Part shown: one piece after another, positions 15,005 to 22,410 of the stretch | Layout of the letters: the number at the start of each line of letters is the position of its first letter | How positions within the stretch are numbered: the stretch's first letter is position 1 | DNA from: Fibrobacter sp. UBA4373 | Lineage (GTDB): Bacteria; Fibrobacterota; Fibrobacteria; Fibrobacterales; Fibrobacteraceae | Direction: 5' to 3' | DNA length: 25,927 bases | NCBI GenBank assembly: GCA_002390045.1 | Contig: DGSB01000075.1 | Coordinates: forward strand, 66,499 to 92,425 | The notes under the pieces: generated by a model | The model's database searches: none | What the model was told of the DNA's origin: nothing | What the model saw: only the letters and a program-made list of their open reading frames with translations | Made by a program: the position numbers and the translations under genes

Positions 15005-18000
15005 TTAATTCTTGCCTAGCGTGAAAACTTCGCGAAGTTCATCGTCCGACATTTTGGTAATCCAGTTTTCGCCGGTAGCGACTGTCATTTCGGAAATTTT
15101 CTTTTTGCTTTCGAGGATGTCGTTGATTTTTTCTTCAAAAGTATCTTTGGTAATCAAGCGGTGAACGATGACGCGACGGTTCTGGCCGATACGGTAAGCA
15201 CGGTCCGTCGCCTGGGCTTCCACCGCAGGATTCCACCACAAATCATAATGGATGACCTGCGAAGCAGCGGTCAAATTGAGGCCCGTGCCGCCCGCCTTAA
15301 GCGAAAGAATCAATACGCGGCGTTCCGGATTTTTTTCAAATTCGTCAATCGCCTTCCCGCGGGCACCGATCGACATTCCTCCGTGATAAAAAAGCGCTTC
15401 CGTCTTGAGCTTGGAATGGAGAACCTTTTGCAAGATTTCGCCCATTTCCGTAAACTGCGTAAACACAAGGACCTTTTCATCGGTATCGAGAATCGACTCC
15501 ACAATATCGAGGAAGAGCTCCATTTTGCCGGAAAGCGCCGGATCCGTTTTGCCATCTTTTAAATATTGTGCCGGATGGTTGCAGATTTGCTTTAACGCGG
15601 TAATCAGGCGAAGGACGGCGGCACTGCGTTCAAATTTATCTTCCGCATTTTCCAGATCGAATTCGCCGATTTTTTGCATGATACTGTTGAACGTATCATT
15701 GTACAGCTTTTCCTGTTCGGGCGAAAGACTTGCCCACTCGTTTTGTTCCAGCTTTTCAGGAAGATCCGCGATAATGGACTTGTCCGTTTTGAGGCGGCGC
15801 AGTAAAAAGGGAGCCGTGACTTTACGGAAGAGTTCCGCACAATGTTTATTCGCCCGTTCTTGAATCGGCCTTTCGAATTCTTCGTGGAAAGATTTTGCAC
15901 TGCCAAAGAAGCCGCGGTTGCAAAAATCCATGATGCTCCAAAATTCCATCAGGCGGTTTTCTACCGGGGTACCGCTCATCGCAATTCTCACATGCGCGTT
16001 CAAGGCTCTCACCGCGCGGCTCTGAGAAGTCCCCGCGTTCTTGATGTTCTGCGCTTCATCGATGACCACAAGTTGCCAGTTCACATCGGTCAGCTTTTCT
16101 TGATCGGAACGGAGAACGCCATAGGTCGTCACAAAGATATCCGCATTGACGCCTTCGACGTTGCGATTCGAACCATGATAAATGCAAACCTTTAAGCCCG
16201 GCGCAAACTTCGCGAGTTCCCTTTTCCAGTTTTGCAAAAGACCCGTAGGGACAACGACTATCGCCTTGTGTTCGTCAAAAGCTCCATCGTTTTTCATCTG
16301 CTGCAAAAGGGTAATCACCTGGAGAGTTTTTCCAAGGCCCATGTCATCGGCAATAATGCTTCCGAACCCAAGCTTGGAATTGCCGAGCATCCATGCAAAG
16401 CCTCGGCGCTGATACGGTCGAAGGTTCGCCTGGATTTCTGCAGGAACAGGAATCGAAGATTCGTTTTCTTCCTTGAGCTTGTGAATTTCTTCGAGCGCTT
16501 CCGGCGCAATTTCAACCGAGAGTCCTTCAAATTCGCCAGCGAGCGCAATCTGCAAAACCTTGATTGCAGGCACCTTAAAACGGTCCCGCAGACCGTCCTT
16601 CAACTGCTTGACATCGGACGGGGTAACGTAAAAATACTGGCCTTCAAAATAGAGCAGGTCTTTGGAACGTTCATACAGTTCCATAAACTGCTTTCCGTCC
16701 ATGATCTTTTCGCCAATGACCACAGACCAGTTCAAACGCAAAAGGTTCTCCAGTCGGCAGAATCCCGCCTGAGCCTTTTCTTCGGAACGCACAATCTGCG
16801 GGTGCGGCACACCGCGAACGACCCGTTCAATGCCCGCCGGAAGGTTCATGCCAATGCACAAAGCGCGGAACAGCGGAACGGATTCATTCAAAAAACGAAT
16901 CAGATTTTCACCAGAAAGATGAATATTATCGATCGCTTTCTGCGAAACATATTCATCGTAGCCGGGCATAAAATTTTGCATCGGCTGCACGGCCCGCAAA
17001 ATCAGCGCCCGCTTTTCCGCAGGGAATTCACGCGTCCAAAGTTTAGAATAGGAACTGGACTTGTTGAGATCGCGATCCAAAAAATCCAGATCGATATCGA
17101 CCTTTCCAAACCCCGCATCGGCGCCATTTACCACCGGCAAATATTTCGCATTCGAAAGTTCATAGCCGGCGAGCCATTTTTCAATTTCCAAAATATCTGT
17201 CGCCGAATCTCCCGAATAATCGAGAGTCGCATTTCCAAAAAATGCATACAGGCGGTCATCCTTAAACTTTTTCTCGGGATCGATACGTCGCATATATGCA
17301 GAAAGAATCGCGACGATAAGCATCTCCGCCGAATTTTGCGTCATCTGCTTCGGGGATTCCATTTCGCTGCGGACAAACTTCGCAGGCATCCAAGCCTGCA
17401 AACGCGCGATCGCTCCATGGACTTCGGGAATGGACTTGAGCGGAAGCCAGAAAAAGCGCGCCACTTTTTTATCGAGGGCAAAAAGTTTCGGATAGACCGA
17501 ACCTCGATTCAAAATTTCAAGGGCAGTAAGACGGGCATAATTCAAAAGCCTAAACGAAACATCCGCCTTGCCCATTCCCGTCGGGCCCTCTACAGAAACC
17601 GCATCCAGCGCCCATTCCAGGGGAATCTTGCCGAACATCCAAAGGTCCGTCCCCGCATACCGTACAAGCCCCCCTTCCGAAAGGTCCACCGATTTTTCCG
17701 GGTAACGTTCAAAGCTTTCCGCAAACAATTCGGACACCGTTTCGCGGTAAAGGTTCACAAATTCTTCGGGGAACGCCGCATTCGGAGTCACCGCATTTAC
17801 CAAAGCCTTGCGCGCATCCACGATGTTTGCGGATTCATATTCCGGGACTTCCGAAATTTCTTCCGAACCTTCGAGGGGAACATGGACAAACTTTTCAGCA
17901 AAAAAGGGAAGATTCGTTTTGCCGTTTTCCACCGGAAGTTCTTCTTCCCAGGCGGCCTGTGTACACTGCTCGGCGAGCTGGCAAACATCCATGCCGCGGA

Positions 18001-18448
18001 CGGTGAAAATCGTAAACGGATCCTTGTCGATTTTTTTACCGACTCCGTGCAAAGCCGCATAAGCATGATTGCACATGCCGCGCATTCCGCAACTGCATTT
18101 GACAGAAAACTTAACGCCTGCGCCGGGAACCATTTTAAGCCCTTGTTCCTTGGCAAAATCAAGCGTTTCTTTGGGCTCTAAATGATGGGCTAGGGATCCA
18201 GCGAGTTCCGGATTCTTTTTCAATCCATCCATCAGCAGGGTTTCTTCTTCTTCGGAAAAGCGCGACATCATGAGTTCCACATTCTGCGAGCTCCACGAGC
18301 CGTCAACAATGCGGGCCTTCACCGTGCGCCCCGAAATTTTCACGTCAGCTGCACGAGCCTCCGAACGCGAATATACGGCAAAAGAGCGCTCCACAGCGCT
18401 GCGCCATTCATCGCCCCAAGGGGTTCGCTTTACGGAATCCGATGCCAT
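15005..18448 (-). CDS. SWIM zinc-finger SNF2-family helicase/translocase
   Basis: The 1147-aa protein should use ATP to move along double-stranded DNA. An N-terminal SWIM module contains WG..W (residues 11-15) and the zinc ligands C118, C120, C126 and H128 (CSCGMRGMCNH). A middle region of about 500 residues without a clear motif follows. The SNF2 motor has Walker A DDMGLGKT with K707, DEAQ at 797-800, SGTPVENRL, and the second lobe with GGTGLNLTAASQVIHYDLWW and QATDRAYRIGQ near 1080. All helicase motifs are intact. This is the HepA/SNF2-SWIM type common in bacteria, with a role in transcription or DNA transactions that is not well defined. The start lies 4 nt after TATCTTTGG with no Shine-Dalgarno. 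The first 27 coding bases and 32 upstream bases recur at 20783-20841. Confidence 0.92.
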   Translation of the reverse strand: MASDSVKRTPWGDEWRSAVERSFAVYSRSEARAADVKISGRTVKARIVDGSWSSQNVELMMSRFSEEEETLLMDGLKKNPELAGSLAHHLEPKETLDFAKEQGLKMVPGAGVKFSVKCSCGMRGMCNHAYAALHGVGKKIDKDPFTIFTVRGMDVCQLAEQCTQAAWEEELPVENGKTNLPFFAEKFVHVPLEGSEEISEVPEYESANIVDARKALVNAVTPNAAFPEEFVNLYRETVSELFAESFERYPEKSVDLSEGGLVRYAGTDLWMFGKIPLEWALDAVSVEGPTGMGKADVSFRLLNYARLTALEILNRGSVYPKLFALDKKVARFFWLPLKSIPEVHGAIARLQAWMPAKFVRSEMESPKQMTQNSAEMLIVAILSAYMRRIDPEKKFKDDRLYAFFGNATLDYSGDSATDILEIEKWLAGYELSNAKYLPVVNGADAGFGKVDIDLDFLDRDLNKSSSYSKLWTREFPAEKRALILRAVQPMQNFMPGYDEYVSQKAIDNIHLSGENLIRFLNESVPLFRALCIGMNLPAGIERVVRGVPHPQIVRSEEKAQAGFCRLENLLRLNWSVVIGEKIMDGKQFMELYERSKDLLYFEGQYFYVTPSDVKQLKDGLRDRFKVPAIKVLQIALAGEFEGLSVEIAPEALEEIHKLKEENESSIPVPAEIQANLRPYQRRGFAWMLGNSKLGFGSIIADDMGLGKTLQVITLLQQMKNDGAFDEHKAIVVVPTGLLQNWKRELAKFAPGLKVCIYHGSNRNVEGVNADIFVTTYGVLRSDQEKLTDVNWQLVVIDEAQNIKNAGTSQSRAVRALNAHVRIAMSGTPVENRLMEFWSIMDFCNRGFFGSAKSFHEEFERPIQERANKHCAELFRKVTAPFLLRRLKTDKSIIADLPEKLEQNEWASLSPEQEKLYNDTFNSIMQKIGEFDLENAEDKFERSAAVLRLITALKQICNHPAQYLKDGKTDPALSGKMELFLDIVESILDTDEKVLVFTQFTEMGEILQKVLHSKLKTEALFYHGGMSIGARGKAIDEFEKNPERRVLILSLKAGGTGLNLTAASQVIHYDLWWNPAVEAQATDRAYRIGQNRRVIVHRLITKDTFEEKINDILESKKKISEMTVATGENWITKMSDDELREVFTLGKN

Positions 18449-18480
18449 CGCGCCAAAGATAGCAAATTACTGCACGGATG
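18422..18480. repeat. 59-bp direct repeat, copy A (original 5' end of the SNF2 gene)
   Basis: This block, from GGTTCGCTTTACGG to CTGCACGGATG, is identical over 59 bp to 20783-20841. It contains the SNF2 start codon, 27 bp of its coding sequence and 32 bp of upstream sequence with the -10-like TATCTTTGG. Similarity continues imperfectly for about 6 bp on the coding side (CCAAGG against CCAAAA). Confidence 0.95.
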
Positions 18481-18494
18481 TACAATCCATTGTA
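18481..18494. promoter_or_regulatory. Perfect palindrome at the inner edge of repeat copy A
   Basis: TACAATCCATTGTA is a 6+2+6 inverted repeat that starts on the first base after the 59-bp repeat. On the minus strand its TTGTAC lies 18 bp upstream of TATCTT and could be the -35 of the SNF2 gene. It could be an operator or a scar of the junction. Confidence 0.4.
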
Positions 18495-18542
18495 ATACTC
18501 CAAACTGAAATAAACTTCGCCCGGGTAAAGCCTTTCTCCCCA

Positions 18543-18570
18543 TTGACCACGGCTAATTTTTTTTTACATT
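18543..18570 (+). promoter_or_regulatory. Probable promoter of the FISUMP lipoprotein gene
   Basis: TTGACC (18543-18548), a 16-bp spacer and TACATT (18565-18570) resemble a sigma-70 type promoter. A short hairpin, ACATT-CCTT-AATGT, overlaps the -10. The leader to the ATG at 18614 is about 35 nt and carries AGGAGG. Confidence 0.4.
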
Positions 18571-18613
18571 CCTTAATGTGGAGGATGATTTTTTTTTGAC
18601 AGGAGGCTGAAAC

Positions 18614-19336
18614 ATGTTCCTTTCTAAACTAAGCCCAATCATCTGCATTTTCGCGACCATTTCTTTTTTTACCGCCTGCAACAGCGCATCCTCCCAAAAT
18701 ACTTTTAACGGAAACGATGCAAGCGAATACAACGCCAGTACGGGAATCTTAAAAGATCTGCGCGACAATCAAAGCTACAAGACCGTCACCATCGGCACCC
18801 AGACATGGATGGCGCAAAACCTCAATTACGAAACCTCCGGCAGCTATTGCTATTACAATACCGACGAAAATTGTAAACTTTACGGAAGACTATACATTTG
18901 GTCCGCCATCATGGACTCGGCGGGCGTATTTTCCACCAACAGCAAGAACTGCGGCTACGCGAAAATCTGTACAGCCCAGCACCCGGTTCGCGGCATATGC
19001 CCCAAAGGCTGGCATGTCCCATCCAAATCGGAATTTGAGACTCTCATTTCTGCTGTAGGCGGCGATTCCATCGCCGGCAAGGTTCTCAAATCGTCGACGG
19101 GATGGAACGAAAACGGGAACGGAACCGATGCCTTCGGTTTTTCCGCGCAACCGGGAGGCGAGCGCTATTATTTTGGCGATTTCAGCAATTTGGGAAGTGT
19201 CTCCAGCCTTTGGAGCGCAACAGAAGAAAACGATACGTTCGCCTACGACATGTATCTGAATTACGACTTCAACAGTGCCGTTATCGCAAACCTCAGCGAA
19301 TACAGCGCCCAATCGCTCCGCTGCGTCAAAGACTGA
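18614..19336 (+). CDS. FISUMP-domain lipoprotein
   Basis: The 240-aa product has a lipoprotein signal (MFLSKLSPIICIFATISFF, then lipobox FTAC). One full FISUMP domain follows: ILKDLRDNQSYKTVTIGTQ, TWMAQNLNYETSGSYCYYN, LYGRLYIWS, GICPKGWHVPSKSEFETL, a GWNENGNGTDAFGFSAQPGG core, a SSLWSATE segment and the closing SLRCVKD. Cysteines are spaced as in other family members (SYCYYN, KNCGYAKICTAQ, RGICP). AGGAGG sits 8 nt before the ATG. It is probably exposed on the outer membrane. The domain's role is unknown. It lies inside the repeat-bounded segment 18481-20841, transcribed toward the glycosyltransferase. Confidence 0.9.
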   Translation: MFLSKLSPIICIFATISFFTACNSASSQNTFNGNDASEYNASTGILKDLRDNQSYKTVTIGTQTWMAQNLNYETSGSYCYYNTDENCKLYGRLYIWSAIMDSAGVFSTNSKNCGYAKICTAQHPVRGICPKGWHVPSKSEFETLISAVGGDSIAGKVLKSSTGWNENGNGTDAFGFSAQPGGERYYFGDFSNLGSVSSLWSATEENDTFAYDMYLNYDFNSAVIANLSEYSAQSLRCVKD

Positions 19337-19353
19337 TCCAAAGGAGCGTTTTA

Positions 19354-19536
19354 ATGTCCGGGGAACTGCGTGAGCGAAGAGACTTCGTAATCGCGCAGGC
19401 GTTCCCTACTTCGATCTTTTGCATGAAAATTACTTTAAGACAAGCTCTTTACTTTTTGAATGATGGTTCGGATTCGTCTTCCATTCAACCATCGTCGCGT
19501 CTTTTCATTTTGTTTTGTCAACGTCGGAACCACTAA
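19354..19536 (+). CDS. Doubtful small ORF after the FISUMP gene
   Basis: A 60-codon ORF (MSGELRERRDFVIAQAFPTS...) starts 7 nt after AAGGAG, 17 bp past the FISUMP gene. Its second half runs antisense to the glycosyltransferase 3' end (19435-19536). It has no recognisable domain and its composition is not convincing. It contains ACTGCGTGAGCG, which recurs at 25326-25337, so the first half may be a dispersed repeat rather than a gene. No terminator with a T run was found in this interval. Confidence 0.2.
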   Translation: MSGELRERRDFVIAQAFPTSIFCMKITLRQALYFLNDGSDSSSIQPSSRLFILFCQRRNH

Positions 19537-20712
19537 CTGGTATGGATACTCCGTTTCACGATTTGTAACCAGCAAAATTTTCGGAGAGGCTTTCGACAAT
19601 CGGTCAAGTTCTTCTTGAGTGACATCCGCCTTTACATAAATGCATTTCGCCTTTTCAGCATGGAAACGACGAAGGCCCTTGTCCCAGCTTTCCTGCGCCA
19701 GCTTACGCGAATCCAGATTTCGAAAATGGAGTTCAATATCCAAATTTTCTACAGACGCAATGGAGAAGTAATCATCTATAACATCTTTGTATTTTGACTG
19801 TGCAAAACGGATAAAATGGATTTTGAAATCTTTAACAGCCGAAAGATGTTCGACGAGGTTAAAGAAATCATCATCATAAAGGAACGCATCCGTAAAAGGG
19901 GAGCGCGAAGAAATGTTGCAGGAATTGTAATAATAGCGTCCTAGCGAAACATTCGAGACAATCGAATAGGGATGGCTCAAGAAGAAGCCTAATTTATACG
20001 GTGCAAAAACGCCTCGTATAAGAGACTTCGCCTTGTTCACGACTTCCTTTTTCCTCTGCGAAAAATTTCTGGTTTTCCAAGAAGCTGCAAAATGGTGAAT
20101 CGAATACGTATTTTTCGTGCATCTAATCCGCTGGGAATCCCAGTTCTTAGGGCTAAACCAGTCCACGGGAAAAATATTTACCACGTCCTTGCTGTAATCG
20201 AATTCATCTTGATTTTGGATATAATGCAAATCATAATTTGACTCAATGCATTTTCTAAAAATCGCAGGCATCGGTAGCGTACGCAAGCTGTTATCCTGGG
20301 CAATGAACGACATGTCCTTGTACCGGTTGTACAAATCATCGATCAGATTCCAATGTTTCTCACACCCCAGCGTAGCCGCTTCGATTCCTTTAGGGGTATT
20401 TTCCGCACCGAGGAAATAAGGCAAGTGCAGTAAATCATCAAAAGACTTGAGCACTTCCACATCGCTATCTAAATAAATTCCCCCATAATTGGACAAAACA
20501 TACAGCCTGATATAGTCCGCCGCAAAAGCATACTTCTTTTTTTCGAACGCTTGATCAACCCACTTAGCGGTTCCCTTGGGAAAACGATTAAAATCCCATT
20601 TCCAGATTTCATAATCTGGCAATTTTTCTTTCCACGAAGCAATGCACTTTCGAATCGAAGCTGGATAAGGATCATCGCTCAGCCAACAAAAATGAATTAT
20701 TTTAGGAATCAT
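19435..20712 (-). CDS. Two-domain glycosyltransferase: GT32/OCH1-like plus DUF1919-like
   Basis: The start was placed at the ATG at 20710-20712 because the product then begins MIPKIIHFCWLSDDPYP, the standard opening of OCH1-like sugar transferases, and GGAGGG lies 11 nt upstream. The frame is open further upstream, but without a family match. The 425-aa protein has AFAADYIRLYVLSNYGGIYL followed by DSDVEV, with the DxD metal/nucleotide-sugar motif at residues 82-84, and the closing SIHHFAASW (204-212). Residues of about 250-410 form a second domain (GRYYYNSCNISSRSPFTDAF, DDDFFNLVEHL) that resembles DUF1919 of capsule loci. It probably decorates a surface polysaccharide or glycan on the cytoplasmic side. 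It lies in the repeat-bounded cassette and seems more AT-rich than the SNF2 gene. Confidence 0.85.
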   Translation of the reverse strand: MIPKIIHFCWLSDDPYPASIRKCIASWKEKLPDYEIWKWDFNRFPKGTAKWVDQAFEKKKYAFAADYIRLYVLSNYGGIYLDSDVEVLKSFDDLLHLPYFLGAENTPKGIEAATLGCEKHWNLIDDLYNRYKDMSFIAQDNSLRTLPMPAIFRKCIESNYDLHYIQNQDEFDYSKDVVNIFPVDWFSPKNWDSQRIRCTKNTYSIHHFAASWKTRNFSQRKKEVVNKAKSLIRGVFAPYKLGFFLSHPYSIVSNVSLGRYYYNSCNISSRSPFTDAFLYDDDFFNLVEHLSAVKDFKIHFIRFAQSKYKDVIDDYFSIASVENLDIELHFRNLDSRKLAQESWDKGLRRFHAEKAKCIYVKADVTQEELDRLSKASPKILLVTNRETEYPYQLVVPTLTKQNEKTRRWLNGRRIRTIIQKVKSLS

Positions 20713-20809
20713 AGCAGAATTCACCCTCCAGGAATGAAAGATAACATCCCGATGCAGATTTTGCCAAAGCCTCATTCCAAAAGGTTCGCTTTACGGAATC
20801 CGATGCCAT
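20702..20809 (-). CDS. 35-codon chimeric leader ORF made from the SNF2 start, coupled to the glycosyltransferase
   Basis: Repeat copy B carries the SNF2 start codon. Reading from it gives MASDSVKRT, identical to the helicase N-terminus, and then an unrelated tail (FWNEALAKSASGCYLSFLEG). It stops at a TAA that overlaps the glycosyltransferase start (ATGATTCCTAA, 11 bp). The arrangement would allow ribosomes to reinitiate on the glycosyltransferase. Expression of this ORF is inferred; the peptide itself may have no function. Confidence 0.45.
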   Translation of the reverse strand: MASDSVKRTFWNEALAKSASGCYLSFLEGEFCYDS

Positions 20810-20841
20810 CGCGCCAAAGATAGCAAATTACTGCACGGATG
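20783..20841. repeat. 59-bp direct repeat, copy B
   Basis: Identical to 18422-18480 in the same orientation, 2361 bp away. It sits between the glycosyltransferase and PD40 genes and carries the 5' untranslated part and first nine codons of the SNF2 gene without the rest. Together with copy A it marks the ends of an apparent insertion. Confidence 0.95.
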
Positions 20842-20916
20842 CGTATTCTAATAAAGTCTGAAATCAATCATCGGCTTCCTTTGCGCTTCCAACAGAAAAT
20901 CCAAATGTATTTTTTG

Positions 20917-20925
20917 TATTTTTAG
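20917..20925 (+). promoter_or_regulatory. -10-like box three bases before the PD40 gene
   Basis: TATTTTTAG is followed by GAT and then the ATG at 20929, exactly the spacing seen for TATATTTAG before purU. No Shine-Dalgarno is present, so transcription may start at the ATG. Confidence 0.4.
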
Positions 20926-20928
20926 GAT

Positions 20929-22143
20929 ATGAAAAAGATTGTGAAGATTTGTGCATGTGCGGCGTTTGCCGTGACCGCAGTTTTTGCCCAGCAAGGCGCC
21001 CCGACGGGTGCCGCTGTTGACCCGACTGCCGATGAACAAAAAGCGCTTTCGGCCCTGAAGGGAAAGCTCGAAGGTGCGATTGTCTGGGCCACGAGCCGTG
21101 CAAATTCCCATCACGATATCTGGATTATGAATGCCGATGGAACCAATGCCCGAGCCCTCACGAGCAGCGACAATGTAGACTGGTTCCCGCGTATTTCGCC
21201 GGATGGTTCTAAAGTGATGTTTAACCGCAGCAAAGGCGGCTGGGTTCCCGAAAACGACGCAAACTACCCAGAAAAATGGGACCTGTGGATGGTCGATATT
21301 TCGGGCGAAAACGCCCACAAAGTTGTAGACAATGCCACATGGGGCACCTGGAGACCCGACGGCAAGTCGATCGTCTTTAGCCGCGCAGGTAAAGTATTCT
21401 CGATGGACCTCGCGAGCAAGGCAGAAACCCTCGTGCTCGATGGAGAAAAGGCCTTCAAAAAGTCAGGCGTGATTTTGCAGGAACCGAACATGAGTCCCGA
21501 CGGCAAGCATTTGGCGATTACACTTCGCGGTTCCATGCGCGAAACGGGCGTTTGGGATTTGTCAAAGAATGTGTGGACCAAATCCGGCGACGGCTGCCAA
21601 ATCGACTGGAACTTTGACGGTTCAAAGCTTTACCGCGTGAATCCGACAGGTAACGGTGGAACCGCAGCTCCAAGTGAAATTCTATGGTTCAGCGCCAAGG
21701 ATGGCAAGCAGATTGAAAAAGTCGGATTCTTCGGTATTCCGAAAAATGTGAAATTGATGGACCTGCCGGGTCGTCGCAGTCACGAATACTTCCCGCGCCT
21801 TTCGCCCGATGGCAAATGGCTCGTATGGGGCGCAACCGACAAAGGCCACGACCACGACATGTTCGACTACGAACTCTATATCTGGAAGATTGGCGAACCG
21901 GTTGAATCGGCAACGCGTATTACGTATCATACGGGTAACGACCGCTGGCCGGATATTTGGCTTGGCAAGCTCCCGGAAAAGGCTTCCACAGATTCCGCGA
22001 CCGAAGCCACAAAGTCTACCGTCGAAGTTGCCGCCAAAGCAGCCACAGCAACGATTTCCAGTGGCATCAGCGATGCCAAAATGGACGAACTCATCCAGGC
22101 AATCGACCGTTTGACCGATGCCGTGAAAAGTTTATCGAAATAA
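20929..22143 (+). CDS. TolB-like PD40/WD40-like beta-propeller exported protein
   Basis: The 404-aa product has a signal peptide (MKKIVKICACAAFAVTAVFA) and is probably periplasmic. At least four PD40-type blades are visible: DIWIMNADGTNARALT, FPRISPDGSKVMFNRS, NMSPDGKHLAITLRG and FPRLSPDGKWLVWGATDKG. The propeller spans residues of about 45-350, and a Ser/Thr/Ala-rich linker leads to a short C-terminal helix (KMDELIQAIDRLTDAVKSL) that could mediate oligomerisation. It lacks the N-terminal TolB domain and is not next to tol-pal genes, so it is not TolB itself. Binding of a partner protein or polysaccharide is likely. The gene was probably the original divergent neighbour of the SNF2 gene before the cassette at 18481-20841 came between them. 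Confidence 0.85.
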   Translation: MKKIVKICACAAFAVTAVFAQQGAPTGAAVDPTADEQKALSALKGKLEGAIVWATSRANSHHDIWIMNADGTNARALTSSDNVDWFPRISPDGSKVMFNRSKGGWVPENDANYPEKWDLWMVDISGENAHKVVDNATWGTWRPDGKSIVFSRAGKVFSMDLASKAETLVLDGEKAFKKSGVILQEPNMSPDGKHLAITLRGSMRETGVWDLSKNVWTKSGDGCQIDWNFDGSKLYRVNPTGNGGTAAPSEILWFSAKDGKQIEKVGFFGIPKNVKLMDLPGRRSHEYFPRLSPDGKWLVWGATDKGHDHDMFDYELYIWKIGEPVESATRITYHTGNDRWPDIWLGKLPEKASTDSATEATKSTVEVAAKAATATISSGISDAKMDELIQAIDRLTDAVKSLSK

Positions 22144-22293
22144 CTCCGAAACTGCGACTTCCCGACGGGCGTCGCGGTACTTGTGCAAGCCTAGCATCAC
22201 GCGACGGGCTTCACCAACGGCTCCATTGGCGTAACCACAGCGTGAAAGCTGTCGCCCTCTTGCGTGAGTTTCGACGTCAAAAATGCGGCAGGT
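22132..22293 (-). pseudogene. Possible 3' remnant of an unidentified gene
   Basis: The minus-strand frame ending at the TAA at 22132-22134 is open back to 22293 with no plausible start. Its last 35 codons read GYANGAVGEARRVMLGLHKY and then RDARREVAVSELFR, with codon use (GAA, GCC, CGC, AAG, GAC) like real genes here. It is convergent with, and overlaps the stop of, the PD40 gene by 12 bp. A second frame (22197-22427) is also open but looks less protein-like. I cannot name the family. The 22144-22410 interval holds no other convincing gene. Confidence 0.3.
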
Positions 22294-22410
22294 TTATATG
22301 TGACAAGAACCGTCGCGATGACGCACGGCCAAAGAATCGGCATAATCGGGAAAAAATCTTTTTTCACCTTTGTCAAGAACTCGCTCGTTCGATATTTACA
22401 CAGCAAAAAC

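Noticed and set aside
16232..18181. A 649-codon open frame on the plus strand opposite the SNF2 gene
   Set aside because: It is rich in Arg, His and Phe, has no domain, and lies wholly antisense to a gene with all SNF2 motifs intact. It reflects codon bias of the real gene.
20713..20775. An upstream in-frame start for the glycosyltransferase giving 21 extra residues
   Set aside because: The family begins at MIPKIIHFCW, and a Shine-Dalgarno is placed for that ATG; the extra residues match nothing.
18422..20841. Reading the 59-bp repeats as transposon target-site duplications or att sites
   Set aside because: They are far longer than usual target duplications, and no integrase, transposase or tRNA gene is in the segment, so no element type is assigned.
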